Shown: piece by piece, positions 24,319 to 36,665 of the stretch
Position numbering within the stretch: position 1 is the stretch's first letter
How the letters are laid out: each line of letters begins with the position of its first letter
From: Hypomyces perniciosus
Taxonomy: Eukaryota; Ascomycota; Sordariomycetes; Hypocreales; Hypocreaceae
Direction of reading: 5' to 3'
Assembly (NCBI GenBank): GCA_008477525.1
Contig: SPDT01000001.1
Location: 310,001 to 374,000, forward strand
Length of the DNA stretch: 64,000 nt
Translations under genes and position numbers: made by a program
The notes under the pieces: model-generated
Seen by the model: the letters and a program-made list of their open reading frames with translations, nothing else
Told to the model about the DNA's origin: nothing
Database searches by the model: none

Positions 24319-25334
24319 TGTGGTGGGCGAGGAGGTACGAAACCGGTGGCGATATAAAGAAACAAAAATTCTAGGTTTATTCTTGCTATGACGAAGAATT
24401 GGTGCGAAAAATGCTATCATGACTCTACTAGATGTGACTACACGAAGCACCTTCTGGTGATTTATATATCTATTTTTTGGGTCCGTTTTAGTTGAGATGC
24501 GGTGGACAATTACCGGAACTGCTCGGCTGCAGCGCGGGGTTACTGCTCCGTACTGGAGTCATCAAAGGTTCAGTGCATATCGGGGCCGAAAGCCGGCATT
24601 TGAATCATGACGAGTATGACGTCCGGAAATTTGCATGAAACAGATTGAGAATGAAACACCAACATAGCTCCGTCTTCCGGGGTTGGTAACTGGTTTTCTG
24701 AGTAGTATTAGATATCGTGTATATTCCCATTAAACTTCATACATAGAAATTCTCAGGAATTCCAAGAACTCCCTGAGATCTCCTCCAAGAAGATGGTCCT
24801 ACGACTACCATGTACTTCGTACTTTGAACTACTCCGTAATACTACCAATATATACATGTAAAAGACTAATAATTTCCGTCCTAGCACCAAGCTAAAATGT
24901 TCCAGCATCAAGGTAAGCTGCACGGGGGGCTGCAGGCACATGTGTCACCCGTTCCATTCCTAGGAACTCCGTAATATGGAGAGCACTTCTATCTTCTCGG
25001 TAGCAGGACTGAGATCAATGGATGATATCTTTCCCGCCAGCAGCCCATTACAATTCAGGCTTACTGATTATGCATGCGCTTTCCAAGGGTTTTTATCAAC
25101 ATATTTCCCTCCATCACAATTAATTATTGCTCTTTTGTATGTTATTGATAGACTCCAATCTTGCCTCCAGTCTGCAGATGTGACAAGTTGATCGGCGCGT
25201 GGCTTGACGCGTTGGCTATGGTCACGTGACCATTCGCCGTAGCTTGGCCATTTACGCGACAGCACTTTTCTCTCGCGTCGGTGCCTGCGAACATCTCAAC
25301 CACCTTCACTCTCGCCATCTGCTCATCAGTCACC
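24319..25334. other. Divergent promoter region before SPT16
   Basis: AT-rich spacer between head-to-head genes. Contains TACTTCGTA (24813-24821) and TACTCCGTA (24830-24838) only eight bases apart, and a near copy (AACTCCGTA) at 24965-24973. No gene recognised. Confidence 0.6.
24461..24468 (-). promoter_or_regulatory. TATA box of the CMD-like gene
   Basis: TATATAAA read on the minus strand, about 145 bp upstream of the preferred ATG (24318) and too close to the ATG at 24450 for the latter to lie on most transcripts. Confidence 0.5.
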
Positions 25335-28300
25335 ATGGCGGAGATCAAGATCGACAACAAGCTCTTCCAGGAGCGCATCTCACACTTCGTGACCGCCTGG
25401 AAGAATGACCTCCGAGCCAAGGATGGGCTCTTTGGTGGAGCTTCGGCCATCGTCGTCATGATGGGCAAGGTGGAGGAGATACCCGAATTTCACAAGAACA
25501 ACGCAATGCACGTAAGTACCGCGCCGCGCACTGGAAAAACCGTAGTGCGGCGACGTGGAAACTGATAAAGCGCCTCAGTTTTGGCTTCTGGGATATGAGT
25601 TCCCGACGACCTTGATGCTCTTCACCCTGGACACGCTGTACATCCTGACGACGCAGAAGAAGGGTACGTTCGATCGAATGCGCAGCGATCCCGAGACGTT
25701 GGTATCTAACCATCATCTTAGCAAAACATCTCGATCAGCTAAAAGGCGGCCGTTTTCCCATCGAGGTGCTCGTCCGAGGCAAAGATGCGGCCGAAAACGA
25801 GAAGCTGTTTGTCACCGCAGCTGACAAAATCAAGGGGGCAGGGGTAAGCTATTTTCCATTCCCATACCCTACTCCGCAATCGCTGACTGGCATCGAACAC
25901 AGAAAAAAGTCGGAACTATCGCGAAAGACACGTCTAAGGGACCTTTTGTCGATGAGTGGAAGAAGGTGTTTTCCGAACATTGCAAGGATGTGGAAGAGGT
26001 TGATATTTCATCAGCTCTGTCAACAAATGCGTTCTCCATCAAGGATGAAAGCGAACTTCGAGCGATGCGATCCGCTTCCAAGGCCTGCGTAGCTCTCATG
26101 ACCCCTTACTTCCTCGACGAAATGTCCAATATTTTGGACGCTGAGAAGAAGGTCAAGCACTCGACGCTTGCAGAGAAGGTGGATAAGAAGCTGGATGACA
26201 ACAATTTCTGGAAGACGGTTCAGCTCCCCAGCAAGGGTAAGTTGCCTTCTGACCTCGACCCAGCCCAGCTGGACTGGATTTTGGGGCCCTCAATCCAGAG
26301 CGGTGGCAAGTACGACCTCCGATTTGCTGGCGATCCGAACGATGATAATCTGCATGCCGGTATCATTATCGCAGCCATGGGTCTCAGATACAAGTCGTAC
26401 TGCTCTACCATCGCACGAACGTACTTGGTCGATCCCAACAAGTCTCAAGAGAGCAACTACAAGCTCCTTTACATGGTCCATAACACCATCATCAAGGAAA
26501 TTCGAGACGGCATGGCAGCCAAGGATGTCTATGCGAAGGCGCTGAGCATCATCAAGAGCAAGAAGCCGGATATGGAGAAGCATTTCCTAAAGAACGTGGG
26601 CTGGGGAATTGGTCTAGAGAACAGGGATCCTACCCTCATCTTGAACGCCAAGAACCAAAAGACTCTGAAGGATGGCATGACTCTGGTCATCAACACCGGT
26701 TTCCAAGACATTGAAAATCCTCAGCCTCAAGACAAGAGCAGCAAGGTGTACTCGCTTGTGCTCACTGACACAATCCGGGTTACATCAGGAGAGCCTGTGG
26801 TTTTCACTGCCGAGGCGCCTACAAGCGCCGACGCCAACTCATTCTTCTTCAAAGATGAGGAAGCGGTACCCACTCCCAAAAAGGAGAAGAAAGATTCTCG
26901 GGTCGGCGCTGTTGCAACTAAGAATATCACGAGCACCCGACTTCGCTCTGAGCGGACCACTCAAGTGGATGACGATGCCGATAAAAAGCGACGTGAACAT
27001 CAGAAGGCGCTCGCCGCGAAGAAGCAGAAGGAGGGCCTTGCCAGATTTTCTGAGTCTACAAGTGATCAGAATGGAGGGGAAGTCAAGAAGTTCAAGCGTT
27101 TCGAGTCCTACAAGCGGGATAACCAGTTCCCCTTGAAGATCAAGAACCTCGAGATTGTAGTGGACTCGAAGAACGGCACAGTTGTTCTTCCCATTATGGG
27201 GCGGCCCGTTCCGTTCCACATTAATACTATCAAGAATGCGAGCAAGAGTGACGAAGGTGAATTTGCTTTTCTGCGAATCAACTTCCTATCCCCTGGTCAG
27301 GGTGTTGGCCGAAAAGATGATCAACCATTCGAGGATGCGTCCGCTCATTTCGTGCGCAGCCTGACATTCAGATCGCTTGATGGTGACAGATACAGTGAGA
27401 TAGCTACTCAGATCTCGAACCTGAAGCGTGATGTGGTGAAGAAGGAGCAAGAGAAGAAGGACATGGAAGATGTGGTGGAACAAGACAAGCTGATAGAGAT
27501 TCGGAGTGAGTTTTTCCTCAAACCAGAGATACCATTGTTTCACTTGCTAACCATATAATAGACCGTCGACCGGCCGTTTTGGATAATGTCTACATCCGGC
27601 CAGCCATGGAGGGCAAGCGTGTCCCTGGAAAGGTTGAGATTCATCAGAACGGTATCAGATACCAATCCCCACTCAACGCTCAACACCGCGTTGATATTCT
27701 GTTTTCGAACGTCAAACACCTATTCTTCCAGCCTTGCCAGCATGAGCTGATCGTCATCATCCACATCCACCTGAAAGACCCAATCATTGTGGGCAACAAG
27801 AAAAAAACCAAGGATGTACAGTTTTACCGCGAAGCAACTGACATTCAGTTTGACGAAACGGGTAACAGGAAACGGAAGTACCGCTATGGTGATGAGGATG
27901 AGTTTGAGGCTGAGCAGGAAGAGAGGCGTCGCCGGGCTGAGCTTGACAGACTCTTCCAAGGATTCGCCCAGAAGATAGCAGAGGCTGGTCGCAACGAGAA
28001 CATTGAGGTGGACATGCCCATCCGGGATCTTGGTTTCAACGGTGTGCCTTTCCGCAGCAACGTCTTCGTCCAACCCACTACGGACTGCCTGATTCAGGTC
28101 GTGGAACCACCCTTCATGGTCATTACGATTGAAGACATTGAAATTGCCCATCTCGAACGTGTTCAGTTTGGTTTGAAGAACTTTGATATGGTCTTTGTCT
28201 TCAAGGACTTTACACGAGCTCCATATCACATCAACACCATTCCTGTCGAGTTCCTAGATCAAGTGAAGGACTTCCTTGATTCTTCAGACATCGCATATAG

Positions 28301-28673
28301 CGAAGGTCCCCTCAACCTCAACTGGCCGACCATCATGAAGACGGTCAACGCCGACACGCATCAGTTCTTCGTCGACGGTGGTTGGTCCTTCCTACAGTCT
28401 GAATCGGACGAATCGGGCGCCGAAGACGAGTCTGATGAGGAATCTGCCTTTGAAATCGATGATGATGAGATGGATGAGGTATCGGAGTCGAGTGAAGACG
28501 ATTCAGACTTTGGCAGTAATGCCAGCGACGACGAGGACGACGCTGAATTTGACAGCGACGAGGACGAAGGCGAGGATTGGGATGAGCTGGAGAAGAAAGC
28601 CAAGAAGCGTGACCGGGAAAGCGGTCTAAACGATGATGAGGGTCGCGGTGGTAAGAAGCAGCGGAAGCGTTAA
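25335..28673 (+). CDS. SPT16: SPT16, large subunit of the FACT histone chaperone
   Basis: Spt16 with Pob3 (and Nhp6) reorganises nucleosomes during transcription and replication, in the nucleus. Exons: 25335-25511, 25579-25663, 25722-25843, 25903-27505 and 27562-28673, giving 1032 residues, the normal length. All introns are 55-67 bp with GTAAGT/GTACGT/GTGAGT donors. Domains: an inactive aminopeptidase-like N-terminal domain (about 1-450: [15 protein letters not shown], later [18 protein letters not shown]), the dimerisation/middle region (about 530-830, with [22 protein letters not shown] and [14 protein letters not shown]) and a PH-like Rtt106 segment ending in [17 protein letters not shown]. 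The very acidic C-terminus that binds histones H2A-H2B is followed by the basic end GGKKQRKR. Confidence 0.97.
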
Positions 28674-29472
28674 TGGATGAGGCAAAAAGTCAGATGCTTG
28701 TGGCCTCGCACTTTTCATTATGAAGGGGAGGAAGAGTGCGGGCCTGTGTTCAATACATGGTTGTTTGTATTAAAAAACGCTTTGTTCTGGTGGCTGTATA
28801 TTATTTCTACAGAGGCCATCTTGCTGGTTTTCGGGTCGAGATGGCGTCTTAATTCAGATTACTTCGGGGCTTGGGTTTGGGGACGGTTTAAGCTGTCCAG
28901 ATTTAAAAAGGATCGTTTTCTTAGACTCTTTCTTCTTTTCACATTGACAACCGTGCATGGTGACCACATATAGTATATACACATCACAAGGGGTTAGTAA
29001 GAGGAGGAACAATCCCATGTTTGAAAAAAAATACTGATACAAAGATATGCCCACACTTTCTATCGACATGCCTCTTCGGCAAAAAAGCAAATAACCCCAA
29101 CTCCGAAGACCCAGCGATAATACGAGAGAGAGAAACGCAAGAGCCCAATAAGGACTCCCAGCTTTGATGCCTGGCCTGGTAATCCACACATAACCCCAGA
29201 AAGGGGGTGGGCAGCCCCGCCATGAGCAAAGCAACGAAAAAACCCGACATCATTGGGAGATAGTCATACAAGCCATAAGAAAGCTCACGACGCCCATGCC
29301 ATCCTTTACGCATTGCCCACGTGGTCTGTTCCAGACATTCCTCGTTGGTGGCTTACGCAGAGTTTCACGTGAAGCCAAGGTCCCAGAGGAGCCGAGTAGA
29401 ACGGGAGCCGGAGCTGCTGCTAGAAGGAAGATGTGGCCCGTGAAGCATGGCGCGAGAGCTGTCGCGAGTCGC
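28674..29472. other. Intergenic between convergent genes
   Basis: 3' flanks of SPT16 and CDC50. Several ORFs near 100 codons, all without features. No gene recognised. Confidence 0.6.
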
Positions 29473-31091
29473 CTAGGTCTCGCCAGGACGGAGTTCACGG
29501 CCAGATGCCATGGCTGTACTTGGGCCAGAGGTTTTAGATGTAGGGGCGTTGTTCCATGACAGGTAGGTGTGGTCACCGAGTTTCCTATTTATAGATTAGA
29601 TTAACGAGAAATACGGTTACATAGTGGCGGCAATCAACTAACCTGGGCCTGATGAGATGGGTCGCAGTGAAAATAGCACCAAGGAGAATACAAAGGCCGC
29701 CAACTACGATGTAAGCAATGCCAAGGAAGTTGTTTCGACCACCCATAACCGTACGAGTGGTGATGATGATGGCTTTGGTGCCCCTATACTCTGTGGTAGG
29801 GAAAACTGTACTCCAATATTAGCATGAACACAACGGCATGAGAAGTTGCAGCTGGACGTACAATCATCAACAATGATTTCGTAACGACCTTCCTGCATCG
29901 CCTGAGTGTCATTGCGCTGATAAAGTTTGCTAAAGGCAGGCAGCCCAGCAGTGCGCATCCAGACCTGGAAAGCCTGCCAGTTCTGAAGATTGGGAGGCGG
30001 GTTACTATCTGTGTAGTTGTTTGGATATCGTTCGCGCCAGTTTGGCGGGGGCAGCACATCACCCGGCTTGTATTTTGTCTCGCCATACAGATCCTTGTCG
30101 CTGCTCCAGGCAATGTTGGTGTTATTGTTCATCAAGTACGTCTGCGTCTGGTTGCCACTGCCTCCGGGGGGGTTAAGCAGCTCGGGGCTGGTAAAGGAGT
30201 CGTTGAACATGGAGTTAGCAATGAGACCGCATGGGTAATAGGGCTTATTGACGCCATTTATGTTGTCGCCGAAGAGAGGCGTGCACTTGCCCGAGTGGAT
30301 ATCATTATATGATCGTGCCACTCCTTTGAGCTGATCGACATCGAAGGAATCGGCATAGCGTCGATGGTTCTGGTAGAAGTTGGTGAGTTTGTAGTAGAAG
30401 AGAACAGGCGGGCCCATGCTCTCGGGGATATTGAACGTCAAATGGCATCGGTCGCCTGCAATCTGGACACCGGGATTCACGGTGATATTGACGCCCTTCT
30501 CAACAGCCCACTGCGCGTCCGTAGACTTGTTGGAGCTCTTGAAAGCGGTTTCCACGGCATCATTTGGCATAGCCCCGAAGCCCTGCGCGAAATCCGGGGC
30601 ACTCTTCCTGCAATTTGTGTAATCGAGTTGGATTTCTTGTACCTAGGCGAAACGGTTAGAGATTGCGCTGGAGGGAGCGCCGGAGGGACACGGCGATCGG
30701 TGATGGATGTCGTGCGTACTTGTGCGCTGGCGTATAGCAGAAGACCGCCGATGGGAGCGAATATGATGCCAATTACGAAGAACAATGGCAGAACCGACTT
30801 TGGCGTGAGGATTGGCCTGAGAATCTATCAGTATCATCTCGAGTCTACACCTGCAGAACGGACGCAACACCTACTGCCATGCCTTCAATCGCTGTTGCCG
30901 GAAAGCCGTGTCTATTATCACCACATGGTCAGCGATCCGGATCTATCCCAGTGGTCGATATGCGCGCGCATCCGGATCGTCGTCTACTCACTCGCCGGGC
31001 GACGGTTCTTCTTCTTATCCGGCTGCTTCGGGTTCGAGTCGTGCGAGTCCATCGAGTCGGTATGACCGACGCCGCGCGGTGAGTCGGACAT
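29473..31091 (-). CDS. CDC50: CDC50/LEM3-family subunit of P4-ATPase phospholipid flippase
   Basis: Beta subunit needed for exit from the ER and activity of lipid flippases (Drs2/Dnf type) in Golgi, endosomes and plasma membrane. Six exons (minus): 31091-30992, 30911-30875, 30816-30720, 30642-29862, 29805-29643 and 29584-29473; 429 residues. The cytosolic N-terminus [20 protein letters not shown] is followed by [20 protein letters not shown] and TM1 ([18 protein letters not shown]). The large ectodomain has paired cysteines and several NxS/T sites, then [21 protein letters not shown] and TM2 ([17 protein letters not shown]). The tail is [14 protein letters not shown] 56-bp intron after YEIIVDD is open in frame, so a naive ORF reads through it and then loses frame; splicing restores [11 protein letters not shown]. 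Confidence 0.95.
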
Positions 31092-32749
31092 GTCGTCAAA
31101 TTCGACAGGCACAACGGTGCGCGTGATCGGGGAGAAGGTGACGATATTGGGAGATGATGGAAGAGAGTTCGTGTTCCAAGGGGCTGTAACATCGACACGG
31201 AGACGTTCAAGCGCTAGTGTGGCTGGTAAGCCATGACGAGTCTCCTGGGCTGTGTGTGGCGCGTGGCAGTGCAGGACATGTCGTCAGAAGCTGACAAAAA
31301 AGGGCCCTCATACTCTGGTTCAGTGTGTATAGGGTAGGCGCCTGGTTGATTGGGATGCAACACCATGGACTACGGATTTTCATGTTCTGACTTGTGAAGT
31401 GACAATTTTGCCTGTGCTATATCCATTATTATTATTGTTGTTATTATCATACATGATTGCTCTCGTCATTACTTGACCCTCCCTCGATATGCCTCTCGCC
31501 TCATTGATGAGGACCATAATTCGCAATGGCATTCGCAATGGCAGGCCGTAATCCAATGTGGCCATCAGTGATGAGGGTGAATCGCTGCTTTTGCTCTTTC
31601 ACGGGACAATGGACCTTGATTCAGAAGCAACACGGGCTTTTCAAGTCTTTGCATCATGACCGACTTGGTTTGGTAAAAAGAACAAGTTCTTGATCAGCAG
31701 ACAGCGACGGCATCGACCCGTTTCTCTTACTCGTACTCACCGATTGCTCTAATGCTGCCGGTGAAGACTAGAGCGGTAGTCTCTGATAACTCACTGCAGG
31801 AAAGAGGACCATAATGAGACATGCATCAACATCAACTGTTATGTCTACCATTGGATTGGTCGGTTCTATCGGGGGCCATTGGATTCTTGTTCCGCACTGG
31901 AGAAATGTATCAAAAGGTTGACATCCATCTTCTCCTTCCCTCCCCCCTTGACTGTTGTTTGCTTTTTTTTTTCCTCTTTCGTTTCTATGGACTGATAAAC
32001 ATCTACTCCATACTATGACTTTCCCCCAAAACACGCATATGCATTCGTGCTGTTTCGTCACCGCTAAACGCCGGCAAAGGAGTCTTGTCAGTGGTAGGGT
32101 GATGGGATTCACGATGTGAGGGGGAAGTTGTCTGGTCTGGGTTAACAAGATGGCCCCAATTGCGAGCTGAAGGCTAGCGACGCCATGCCGTGGCGACTTT
32201 CTCCGTGGCATCACAACTGGCTCGCCAAAGCTGCAAGGCATGCCTTTGCGACTTGTTTTGGTAAAGTTGGTGATTTGAAATCGTGGAAAGCTGTGTTACC
32301 AGGTTACTGCTACTGCAAGCCCACCAGAACAGAAACAAGCTCTGTACAAGGGAGACTGCAAAATACAGGGATCAATAGCATTGTACGAAGTATGTGCTTC
32401 GTAAACAGCAGCTGGATAAGAGTTAACAATAAATGATATGTGGTAATCAGAATCAGCCGTGGCAATGCCCTGTATTCCCCATTTCTTGTCGCCTGCTTGG
32501 CTGCATTGCTAGAAAGGCGAGTGCGGCGACCTCGGCATGGCTTCTCTGAATCTGTTGGGAAACGGCGGGGGCGTGTCAATCCGAGGCGCGGATGAAGGAA
32601 GAACTTTGTAGAAACACGGCAAACAGTTCCGAAGTGGCCAAATTCTAGTAAAGAGAAGCTGACGACGATAATCGCTGAGCCTCAGAGGGATGGAATCGAT
32701 CAATCCTGCTGATCAGGATCAGGCTATGCATCTAGGCTGCGAAACGCTG

Positions 32750-32750
<1 letters not shown>

Positions 32751-32789
<39 letters not shown>
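32751..32789. repeat. GTCT tetranucleotide microsatellite
   Basis: About ten uninterrupted GTCT units in a gene-free region. Confidence 0.95.
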
Positions 32790-32794
<5 letters not shown>

Positions 32795-33812
32795 TAACCC
32801 CAGAAATAGATAGCCGCCTGCCTTCTCTCACCGGTTACCGGCTGAACACTACTCCGTACAGTAGTAGTAGTACTATACTTCGTACTCACACCGTCCAGAC
32901 GCCTCCATCAGCTGTGTGATCTGATCAGTTAGTCGGCATGATGCATTCCGCAGCCCGACGAATTCATACTACGTCCATACCTAAGCGACCAATACCTTAC
33001 TGCTACTACTACTATTTCGTGTCTAGCAGTGGTACGATAATGCTACTGCGGAGTTGCGTACGGGTACGCCGGACACCATCTCAGCGAGCCAACGAGTGAC
33101 GACAGAGCAGCCAAGCAGGCCAAGACGCATCGCGGTTGAGCTCTGCAAAAAAAAAAAAAAAACCCTGCAAAGTTGCAAAGACGTTCAAGGACCCTTTGGG
33201 TACTCGTCGGCCTTGGCATGCGGGATGCTACGAGATCAGAGCAAACGCTGCCAAATCAGATTGGCCCATCTGGCTTTGCCTGTCTCGTCTCTCATGTGGC
33301 ATTTATTAGCCTGGCGCGGCCTGTCCACTTGTATGCTCACGCCCTCCCCCTCCACAAAACGAGGCGCAGCATTAAAACCGCGACTTATGTACTCCGTATG
33401 ATGGGTTTGATTGTTGTTGGACTCCCCTGCTTGCCGCCGGCCTGCATCCAGCTGTGCAGGCCAGCAGGTCGGTCCGGGTGATGAATCGTCTTGGACCCGC
33501 GTGTCGAAAAGGCGATTTCCGAGCTATCGGCGAGGGCGATGCACGAATAGTACATACCTATGAAGTAATGTACTCCGTATTAATATGATATCATATCATC
33601 ATCTCGGGCAAAAGCCAACAAACACGGACGGAGAGCATCCCCACACTTGATTGCATGCAGGACTGTCTGTGTATCTAATGTATAAATGATGCACTACGGC
33701 GTATCTAGTAGGAGGAAGACCATCATATATGCCTGCCCTGTTGCCCTGAATATATGCTGTTTGTATTTTCGGTTCTGTTTTCTTCTCTCCTTTGTTTGTC
33801 GCCCATGACAGA

Positions 33813-33841
33813 TACTACTACTACTACTATTACTACTACTG
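33813..33841. repeat. TAC/ACT trinucleotide run
   Basis: Near-perfect (TAC)n run with one interruption (TATTAC). Similar runs occur near 9300, 35863 and 53035, all intergenic. Confidence 0.85.
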
Positions 33842-34297
33842 CTCGAACAATATAACATCTCAACACATCTTAGCCGCCGCTCATCTCGCTCAAATCTTAC
33901 ACCCCCCCCGACTAGCTCCCTCCCTTCTCAAGGCTCTCGGCACCTCGATGCACTGTCAAAGCGCGCGGTGTCTTCTGTCTCTCAAATTGAAGTGATTCAT
34001 TCAATTCAATCTTCCGCAAAATCGGCAGACGCCACTTATACACTCACGTCCCCAGAGCAAAGGCCAAGAAGGCCGCATGCGGGGCCGACACCAGTTCTCT
34101 CCAGCCAGCCATTCTTGCTTTTTGCCCTGACTCACTCTTGAAGACCACATCTCGCCTCTTACATTCCTGGCCGCCGCTTTTGGGCATTGTCGAGATTTTG
34201 ACGTTTTTGCTTCTTTCGAGGCGGCATCGAGAATAAGACCGTCGAGTCTTTTCATCAACAGTCTTTGTGTGGAATTGCAAACCAACCACACAAAACC

Positions 34298-34878
34298 ATG
34301 GCATCGCCGACACCTTCACGGACGAGTCGCCGTCTGAGCAGGGACACTGGCTTCCCCGAGCCTTTTGATCAAGGTACGTCGAAACGGATATTTCGATTTA
34401 TTTATTTATTTATTCATTCATTTTTATGCTGTTGAAAGAAAATAAACAAACAACACCATATTGACACATCTTCATAGGGAGCAATACCACTCTGCCTCAT
34501 CCCGACGCCGATCTGTCACCAAATGCATGCATCTCCCACGACGATCTCATCGTCGACTATGCACTCAAACGAAAGAAGCTGTCGTTCCTGCACCGGCGCA
34601 AACACAATCGAATACCCGCTCACGGACTCATCAGCCCGAGCACCGAACTCGTTGGCAGCGTCCTGTCTCTGAGCTTGACCAACACCCACAGCGGCCACAG
34701 CAAGGATTCCACGTCGACGCAGAAGCTCGCCAGAGTCTCCACGACCAGCATTCCCTCCAAGTACGAGACCGAAAGCGTGCAGTCGAAGAAGGACGACGAC
34801 ACACCACCCACGTCGCCCGACAGCGTGCATCGTCAATCCAAGAGGAGCGGCTTCCTCAACAAACTGCGGCGAGGGTGA
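34298..34878 (+). CDS. Hypothetical Ser/Thr-rich basic protein
   Basis: Predicted 158-residue protein; family not recognised. Exons are 34298-34373 and 34478-34878, with a 104-bp intron (GTACGT...TTCATAG) in phase 1. The intron contains a TTTA tandem run. The N-terminus MASPTPSRTSRRLSRDTGF is basic and Ser-rich. A central segment reads SHDDLIVDYALKRKKLSFLHRR, then LISPSTELVGSVLSLSLTNTHS, a Ser/Thr/Lys-rich low-complexity part and a strongly basic end KRSGFLNKLRRG. No signal peptide or membrane segment. Possible phosphorylated membrane- or RNA-binding small protein (inference). The good splice signals and consistent frame support a real gene. Confidence 0.6.
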
Positions 34879-35342
34879 ATCAAACCGCCAGATATCTACT
34901 CCGAAAACCGCCTATAGAATTAACATCAACATCCACATCAATACACACACTTCGACACCAAAAAGAAATACCGGACGAGTTTATGAATTCCTTTTGTTTC
35001 TTTGTCTTCATTAGCGATGGAGTTTTGGCGGGAGATGGATGCAACACTGTCAACATCTTTACAAGGGCACAGCTAGCGGTTAGGATTTGGCTTTGACTTT
35101 GGATTTGGATTTCTGGGTGGGCAGAGAAACTGTCTCTATAGAAGGGGGCGGGTAACCACTTTTCACGACACTACACAACACAACACAACAAAAGACTGTG
35201 ATATCTGCTATGTAATAAAAGGCGACATTGCATTCTGGGTCATTTCTCATCTCTCGTTTGTCTCTCTACACTTTTCTAGTCTTAAAGCAAGATGCTATTA
35301 TATACGGAGTAATAGCAGTGGTAGTATCATTCTGTCTGTGCC
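34879..35342. other. Intergenic between convergent genes
   Basis: 3' flanks; contains TACGGAGTA at 35303-35311. Nothing else recognised. Confidence 0.6.
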
Positions 35343-35759
35343 TCAGCTCCCCCGATACGTGGTGTAGCTGTACGGGCTCAGCAACAAGGGCACATGGTAA
35401 TGCTGTCCCTCCTCCACACGGAACACCACCGTCGCCTCTGGGAAGAAGGTCTTGTCCTCACCAAAGTAGCCCGCCGTATCGAAGCGCAGCGTCCACCGGC
35501 TGGGGCCCTTGATCTCGGCGAGCACGTCGTTGAGGGTGTAAAGCGGCACTTCGCCCGACGACGTCTCCGAGCTGTAGGGCAGCCAGAACTTGATGCGGCC
35601 GTCGTCGTCGGTCTGCGACTCGAACCTCTTGAGGGCCGCGGCAGCGTTGTGGGTGTTGGCGTTGGTGCCGGGGCCTTCGAGACGGACGCGGATGCCCTTT
35701 GCAGGGCGGCCGGCGGTGGTGTCGAGGACGTGGCAGGTGATGCGGTCTTTGCCGGACAT
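35343..35759 (-). CDS. 5-hydroxyisourate hydrolase (transthyretin-related protein)
   Basis: Hydrolyses 5-hydroxyisourate, the product of uricase, to OHCU in purine breakdown. Single exon, 138 residues. The family signature is at both ends: CHVLDTTAGRPAKGIRVRLE (His10 catalytic) and the C-terminal YRGS (135-138). Arg55 (DGRIKFWLP) and His120/His122 (GQHYHVPLLLSPYSY) are in the expected places for the other active-site residues. A loop of about 12 residues (GPGTNANTHNAA) after the second strand is longer than I expect for bacterial members. No N-terminal PTS2 or C-terminal PTS1 is evident, so the cytosol is likely, although uricase is often peroxisomal. Confidence 0.93.
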   Translation of the reverse strand: MSGKDRITCHVLDTTAGRPAKGIRVRLEGPGTNANTHNAAAALKRFESQTDDDGRIKFWLPYSSETSSGEVPLYTLNDVLAEIKGPSRWTLRFDTAGYFGEDKTFFPEATVVFRVEEGQHYHVPLLLSPYSYTTYRGS

Positions 35760-36665
35760 GGCTGATGGATTTAACGTGATTTCTTTTTTGTCTCTCTTTC
35801 AAGTCGAGTGATTGGTTTGAAGGAGGTCTGGTGATGGTGGTTTGTAGCAGTAGGAGTATAGGTAGTAGTAGTAGTAGATGATGGGTGGTGGGGTCAGGCG
35901 GCTGGCTTATCGTCGATACGATAAACGATAGTGGGAAGGTGGGAATCGGGACAAGCCGAACAACGGTGTGGACGAGCTTTTATATATAGACAGGGAGAAG
36001 GCGATGAAGAGGCAATGCTGGTGCTTCTATTCTTATTGCAGCAGAGGCAGACAGACCTCCAAGGCGATCAGCCGTTAGGCAGGTTGGCAGGCTTGTCAGG
36101 CAACATGTACTTCGTACTCCGTATGCATCCAATCAATCAATATATTGCCAGCAGTGCTCCGGAACTCAGCCACGCTATGCGCCGCCTACCGTTGGTGGAA
36201 CTGGCCGCACCATCAGATCATGTACTACGAGTACGAGTACATACATACAAAGTGAAGAAGCGCTGACTACGGAGTACCTTATGGTGCTCAACCCCAAATC
36301 CATGAGCTGGAAGTTCAAGGCCTTGAAGGGAAGAATCTCAACCTCAACTAAATAGCTTGATATCGTCAAATGGAAAAATTCGTCAGTATCAATGTCCCGA
36401 GGAACAGTCTCTCGAGGCGGATGTTGTCGCCGCTTTTTTGTCAACCATTGCCCCTCCATCCCTCTCTATGCTGATGTCAACAGCCACTTCAACCCTCCAC
36501 CAGAACAAAGAAACCTGGAAGCTCCCTAGCTAGCAACGCTTCGGCACTTCAACATCACCCGTATACCTCCATATTTCACGCGGCGATAGAGCTGCGTCTC
36601 TCTTCTCCCGTCTCCTCCTACACACAACTTTCAGGCCTCCTCCGCCTCCACGCAGCAGAGCAGCC
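35760..36665. other. Divergent promoter region before GET3
   Basis: Head-to-head spacer. Has a TAG trinucleotide run at 35863-35878, overlapping TACTTCGTA/TACTCCGTA at 36108-36123 and TACGGAGTA at 36269-36277. No gene recognised. Confidence 0.6.

Larger units (their letters stand above)
31092..34297. other. 3.2-kb divergent intergenic region
   Basis: Head-to-head spacer between CDC50 and the gene at 34298. Contains ATT-rich repeats near 31425, a 12-bp direct duplication of ATTCGCAATGGC at 31519-31542 and a GTCT tandem run at 32751-32789. It also has three TACTCCGTA copies (32850, 33390, 33571), an A16-like run near 33147-33162 and a TAC/ACT trinucleotide run near 33813. ORFs up to 157 codons have no features. 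No gene recognised. Confidence 0.6.

Noticed and set aside
29806..29861. Apparent frameshift near the CDC50 C-terminus
   Set aside because: The stretch is an intron (GTACGT...TACAG) that is open in the upstream frame; splicing restores the conserved TTEYRGTK segment and TM2.
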